Origin: Sphingobacteriaceae bacterium
GTDB lineage: Bacteria > Bacteroidota > Bacteroidia > Sphingobacteriales > Sphingobacteriaceae
Assembly: GCA_903642215.1 (NCBI GenBank)
Contig: CAHJWG010000012.1
Coordinates: forward strand, 81,867 to 145,866
Direction: 5' to 3'
DNA: 64,000 nucleotides
Below the pieces are notes generated by a model. That model did no database searches and was not told where the DNA came from. It worked only from the letters and a program-made list of their open reading frames with translations. The translations under genes were made by a program, and so were the position numbers. Numbering within the stretch: position 1 is the first letter of the stretch; every line of letters begins with the position of its first letter. This document shows, in pieces, positions 61,526-64,000 of the stretch.

Positions 61526-61987
61526 ATGTCTATCCAAATCGGGCAGCCCGCTCCTCCGTTCACTTTAATTTCTTCGGATTTAAAGGAAGTTTCTCTTGCT
61601 GATTTTACCGGCAAAAAAGTAATTATCCACTTTTTCCCGATGGCATTTACCGGAACTTGTACAAAGCAATTGTGTACAATGCGCGATAATTTTAGCTATT
61701 ACGAGGATTTAAATGCCGCTGTGCTTGGTATTTCTGTTGATTCTCCTTTCACGCTTGCCAAGTTTAAGGAAGAGCAAAGTTATCAGTTTCCGCTGCTTTC
61801 GGATTTTAACAAGGAAGTATCTAAAGCTTACGATGCTATTTATGATGAATTTGTTTTTGGGTTGAAAGGTGTTTCTAAAAGAGCTGCTTTTGTAATTGAT
61901 GAGAATCAACAAGTTATCTATACGGAAGTATTAGAATCTGCCGGTGATTTGCCTGATTTTACAGCAATTGAAGCTGTTGCAAAGTAA
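61526..61987 (+). CDS. Peroxiredoxin, BCP/PrxQ type
   Basis: A 153-residue thioredoxin-fold peroxidase. FFPMAFTGTCTKQLCTMRDN holds the peroxidatic cysteine C45 and a second cysteine C50 five residues later, the CxxxxC arrangement of PrxQ/BCP resolving pairs. DFTGKKVIIHFF and RAAFVIDENQQVIYTEV are also typical. It reduces peroxides in the cytosol with thioredoxin. It has its own promoter and is followed by the tRNA. Confidence 0.85.
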   Translation: MSIQIGQPAPPFTLISSDLKEVSLADFTGKKVIIHFFPMAFTGTCTKQLCTMRDNFSYYEDLNAAVLGISVDSPFTLAKFKEEQSYQFPLLSDFNKEVSKAYDAIYDEFVFGLKGVSKRAAFVIDENQQVIYTEVLESAGDLPDFTAIEAVAK

Positions 61988-62006
61988 TTTTCAAAAAAAA
62001 TTATTA

Positions 62007-62032
62007 CAGATTAAAAAGATATTCTATTTTTG
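62007..62032 (+). promoter_or_regulatory. -7 element and promoter region of tRNA-Arg
   Basis: TATTTTTG (62025-62032) fits TAnnTTTG and lies 15 bases before the tRNA. A weak -33 (TTATTAC near 62001-62007) is at plausible spacing. Confidence 0.5.
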
Positions 62033-62047
62033 CAGTCCGTTAAAAAG

Positions 62048-62121
62048 CACTTGTAGCTCAATTGGATAGAGCACCTGACTACGGATCAGGAGGTTTGGGG
62101 TTCGAATCCCTACAAGTGCAC
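62048..62121 (+). tRNA. tRNA-Arg (anticodon ACG)
   Basis: A 74-base cloverleaf: acceptor GCACTTG/CAAGTGC, D arm GCTC...GAGC, anticodon stem CCTGA/TCAGG with loop CTACGGA (anticodon ACG), T arm TGGGG-TTCGAAT-CCCTA with one G-T pair, discriminator A. CCA is not encoded. The ACG anticodon would be edited to ICG to read CGN codons. Confidence 0.95.
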
Positions 62122-62125
62122 ACAT

Positions 62126-62160
62126 CAAGCCTTTTTGGTTATACCAGAAAGGCTTTTTAG
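62126..62160 (+). terminator. Terminator after tRNA-Arg
   Basis: AAGCCTTTTTGG - TTATA - CCAGAAAGGCTT stem (one mismatch) followed by TTT. It ends 10 bases before the adk start. Confidence 0.85.
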
Positions 62161-62170
62161 CTTAAAACCC

Positions 62171-62740
62171 ATGCTTAATTTAGTATTATTTGGCCCTCCC
62201 GGTGCCGGTAAAGGTACACAATCCGAAAAATTGATTGCTTATTATCAGTTAGTACATATTTCTACAGGTGATATTTTTCGTGCACATATTAAAAATCACA
62301 CAGCACTAGGGCAACAAGTAAGTCAGCTGATTACAGACGGAAAATTAGTTCCGGATGCTATCACGATTGCCATGCTGGAAGAAGAAGTGAAGCAAAACCC
62401 GCAGGCAAAAGGTTTTATTTTTGACGGATTTCCGCGTACCGTTACACAGGCCGAAGCGTTGGATGCTTTTTTAACAAGTAAAAATCAGCAGATAACAGCT
62501 GTGATTGCTTTGGATGTTACGCAGGAAGAACTTACCAACCGGATTGCCGAACGTAAAAAGTTAACCAACCGCCCGGATGACGATGCCGAGAAACTTAAAA
62601 AGCGTATCGACGAATATTTTACCAAAACGATACAGGTTTTACCTTATTACGAAGCACAAGGCAAGCTGGATAAAGTAAACGGAATTGGTGAAATTGATAC
62701 CATATTTGCCGATTTATGTAAAGTGATTGATAGCCTTTAG
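62171..62740 (+). CDS. adk: Adenylate kinase
   Basis: 189 residues from ATG 62171; the frame is open 12 codons upstream through the tRNA terminator, which is rejected. Walker A FGPPGAGKGTQSEKL, HISTGDIFRAHI, GFIFDGFPRTVTQAE and the LID arginines in RIAERKKLTNRPDDDAEKL are present. The LID is the short form without zinc cysteines. It interconverts ATP, ADP and AMP. Confidence 0.95.
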   Translation: MLNLVLFGPPGAGKGTQSEKLIAYYQLVHISTGDIFRAHIKNHTALGQQVSQLITDGKLVPDAITIAMLEEEVKQNPQAKGFIFDGFPRTVTQAEALDAFLTSKNQQITAVIALDVTQEELTNRIAERKKLTNRPDDDAEKLKKRIDEYFTKTIQVLPYYEAQGKLDKVNGIGEIDTIFADLCKVIDSL

Positions 62741-62802
62741 TGGTCAGCTAACAGCAATAAACCATCAACCGTTAACCATCAACTATTATCCATTAACTTA
62801 AC
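62741..62802. repeat. Tandem words between adk and obgE
   Basis: Repeats of ACCATCAAC / TAACCATCAACT / TATCCATTAAC, followed by a dispersed motif. Confidence 0.55.
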
Positions 62803-62829
62803 CATACTTTTTTTATCACCTAAAAATTC
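62803..62829 (+). repeat. Dispersed motif copy abutting the obgE start, TT variant
   Basis: CATACTTTTTTTATCACCTA then AAAATTC. The obgE ATG starts at the next base. Confidence 0.75.
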
Positions 62830-63828
62830 ATGTCCCAAGGTTCCAACTTTGTTGATTACGTAAAAATCTGCTGCCGTTCCGGGCATGGCGGTGCTGGTTC
62901 TGCACATTTGCATCGTGATAAACATACGGCAAAAGGAGGTCCTGACGGCGGTGACGGTGGCCGCGGCGGACACGTAATTGTAAAAGGAAACGCACAATTA
63001 TGGACGATGCTTCACCTTAAATTCCGAAAACATGTGATTGCCGAAAGCGGCGAATCCGGCGGAAGCGCAACGAGTACGGGCAAAAGCGGTAAAGATGAGA
63101 TTTTAGAGGTCCCTTTGGGAACAATTGCCAAAAATGACGAAACTGGAGAGATTCTTTTCGAAATTACCAAAGACGGTGAAACAAAAATTTTAACCGAAGG
63201 CGGGAGAGGCGGATTAGGAAACTGGCACTTTAAAACGGCCACGCAACAAACACCGCGTTTTGCGCAGCCCGGCGAAGATGGCAGGGAAGAATGGAATGTT
63301 TTAGAATTGAAAGTGCTGGCAGATGTAGGTTTAGTGGGTTTCCCGAATGCCGGGAAATCAACTTTGCTGTCTGTTGTAAGTGCTGCCAAACCGGAAATTG
63401 CCGATTATCCTTTTACCACTTTGGTTCCAAATTTGGGCATTGTGGCCTATCGGGATCAAAAATCCTTTGTGATGGCTGATATTCCCGGAATTATTGAAGG
63501 TGCTTCTGCCGGAAAAGGATTAGGTTTTCGCTTTTTGCGGCACATCGAACGGAACTCGGTTTTACTGTTTATGATTCCTGCGGATACGAATCGAACATTA
63601 ACCGAAGAATACGAAATTTTACTGAATGAGCTGGAAGAATATAATCCCGAGTTGATGCAAAAGCCTCGCGTTCTGGCAATTACCAAAGCAGATTTGCTGG
63701 ATGAGGAATTGCAACAGGAATTAAAAAGCGAATTGCCGCCACAAATTCAGTCAGTTTTTATATCCTCAGTACAGCAAAAAGGTTTGGTCGAATTGAAAGA
63801 TTTGCTTTGGAAAGCAATCAATGCTTAA
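62830..63828 (+). CDS. obgE: GTPase Obg/CgtA
   Basis: 332 residues. The glycine-rich Obg fold occupies 1 to about 160 ([55 protein letters not shown]). The G domain has G1 [10 protein letters not shown]2 TT in [12 protein letters not shown]3 [10 protein letters not shown]4 ITKAD and G5 SSV. The C-terminal OCT domain is absent, as in many Bacteroidota. It acts in late 50S ribosome assembly and stress signalling. Confidence 0.95.
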   Translation: MSQGSNFVDYVKICCRSGHGGAGSAHLHRDKHTAKGGPDGGDGGRGGHVIVKGNAQLWTMLHLKFRKHVIAESGESGGSATSTGKSGKDEILEVPLGTIAKNDETGEILFEITKDGETKILTEGGRGGLGNWHFKTATQQTPRFAQPGEDGREEWNVLELKVLADVGLVGFPNAGKSTLLSVVSAAKPEIADYPFTTLVPNLGIVAYRDQKSFVMADIPGIIEGASAGKGLGFRFLRHIERNSVLLFMIPADTNRTLTEEYEILLNELEEYNPELMQKPRVLAITKADLLDEELQQELKSELPPQIQSVFISSVQQKGLVELKDLLWKAINA

Positions 63829-63856
63829 TCTACTTCTTTACGATAATAAACCATTT

Positions 63857-63938
63857 TAGTCATGCCGAACTTGTTTCGGCATCCCACAAGATTAGTTTTA
63901 CTTCATGAGAGATTCTGAATAAAGTTCAGAATGACAAT
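63857..63938. repeat. Imperfect palindrome (ILNLIQDP-type), copy 3
   Basis: GTCATGCCGAACTTGTTTCG then GCATCCC at one end, GAGAGATTCTGAATAAAGTT then CAGAATGAC at the other. Confidence 0.8.
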
Positions 63939-63939
63939 A

Positions 63940-63966
63940 GCATACTTCTTTTATCAGTGAAAAACT
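63940..63966 (+). repeat. Dispersed motif copy between two palindromes
   Basis: GCATACTTCTTTTATCAGTG then AAAAACT, separating copy 3 and copy 4 of the ILNLIQDP-type palindrome. Confidence 0.75.
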
Positions 63967-63973
63967 ATTTTAG

Positions 63974-64000
63974 TCATGCCGAACTTGTTTCGGCATCCCA
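63974..64000. repeat. Imperfect palindrome (ILNLIQDP-type), copy 4, cut by window edge
   Basis: GTCATGCCGAACTTGTTTCG then GCATCCCA, identical to the start of copy 3. The rest lies outside the window. Confidence 0.75.

Overview
The window looks like a chromosomal segment of a Bacteroidota bacterium of the Sphingobacteriaceae type (Pedobacter/Mucilaginibacter-like). The reasons are: Bacteroidota-style -7 elements (TAnnTTTG) before several genes; a HemC-HemD fusion; the long three-domain form of IspG; the MoxR/DUF58/BatA/DUF4175/DUF4159 + TldD cluster; a PorT-like beta-barrel next to an ECF sigma factor; and AT-leaning coding sequence. Assignments rest on reading the protein sequences, not on database searches.

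Layout. 1-3.1 kb: GMC oxidoreductase (cut by the window edge), its small subunit, an SDR and a FucP-like sugar transporter. 3.3-4.9 kb: AbiEi/AbiEii toxin-antitoxin pair with a frameshifted toxin and an intact 26-bp operator palindrome. 5-6.1 kb: propeller-like lipoprotein. 6.2-18.1 kb: TldE, TldD, a membrane protein, DUF4175, BatA-like, DUF58, a broken antitoxin, MoxR, and divergent DUF4159. 18.3-27 kb: GAF histidine kinase, degenerate Phd/RelE pair, ispG, TonB-like lipoprotein, Uma2, PoxB-type oxidase, small proteins, a hydrolase. 27.1-27.6 kb: repeat-filled. 28-37.7 kb: haem locus (hemA, hemCD, hemB, hemL, two-component system, TPR protein, hemE, hemJ). 37.7-41.2 kb: VapBC, an amidohydrolase remnant, AsmA-like protein. 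41.4-43.6 kb: ECF sigma, anti-sigma-like protein, outer-membrane barrel. 43.6-45.3 kb: HepT/MntA and a lone ABC ATPase. 45.3-59.1 kb: a complete leftward branched-chain amino acid operon (ilvD-ilvB-ilvN-x-x-ilvC-leuC-x-leuD-leuB-x-leuA-ilvA). 59.5-63.8 kb: atpC/atpD, peroxiredoxin, tRNA-Arg, adk, obgE.

The most unusual signal is not a gene. A short motif, GATGCTTCTTTTA (variant GATACTGTTTTTA) followed by about 6 bases and an A-rich tail (TAAAA), recurs about 37 times between genes and about 25 times inside genes, on both strands. It abuts stop codons, start codons and terminators, sometimes forms inverted pairs, and inside genes is read in several different frames, so the DNA rather than a peptide appears to be what is kept. 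I do not recognise it as a described family.

A second layer consists of intergenic palindromes built from short degenerate words. One such word (GAGCGAGGAGCG-like) has entered ispG twice in frame. A third is a two-hairpin element at 27.1-27.6 kb, present in two inverted copies whose stems differ but stay complementary. Six toxin-antitoxin-derived loci lie in the window. Three carry clear damage, one is an apparently orphan antitoxin-like gene, and two (VapBC, HepT/MntA) look intact.
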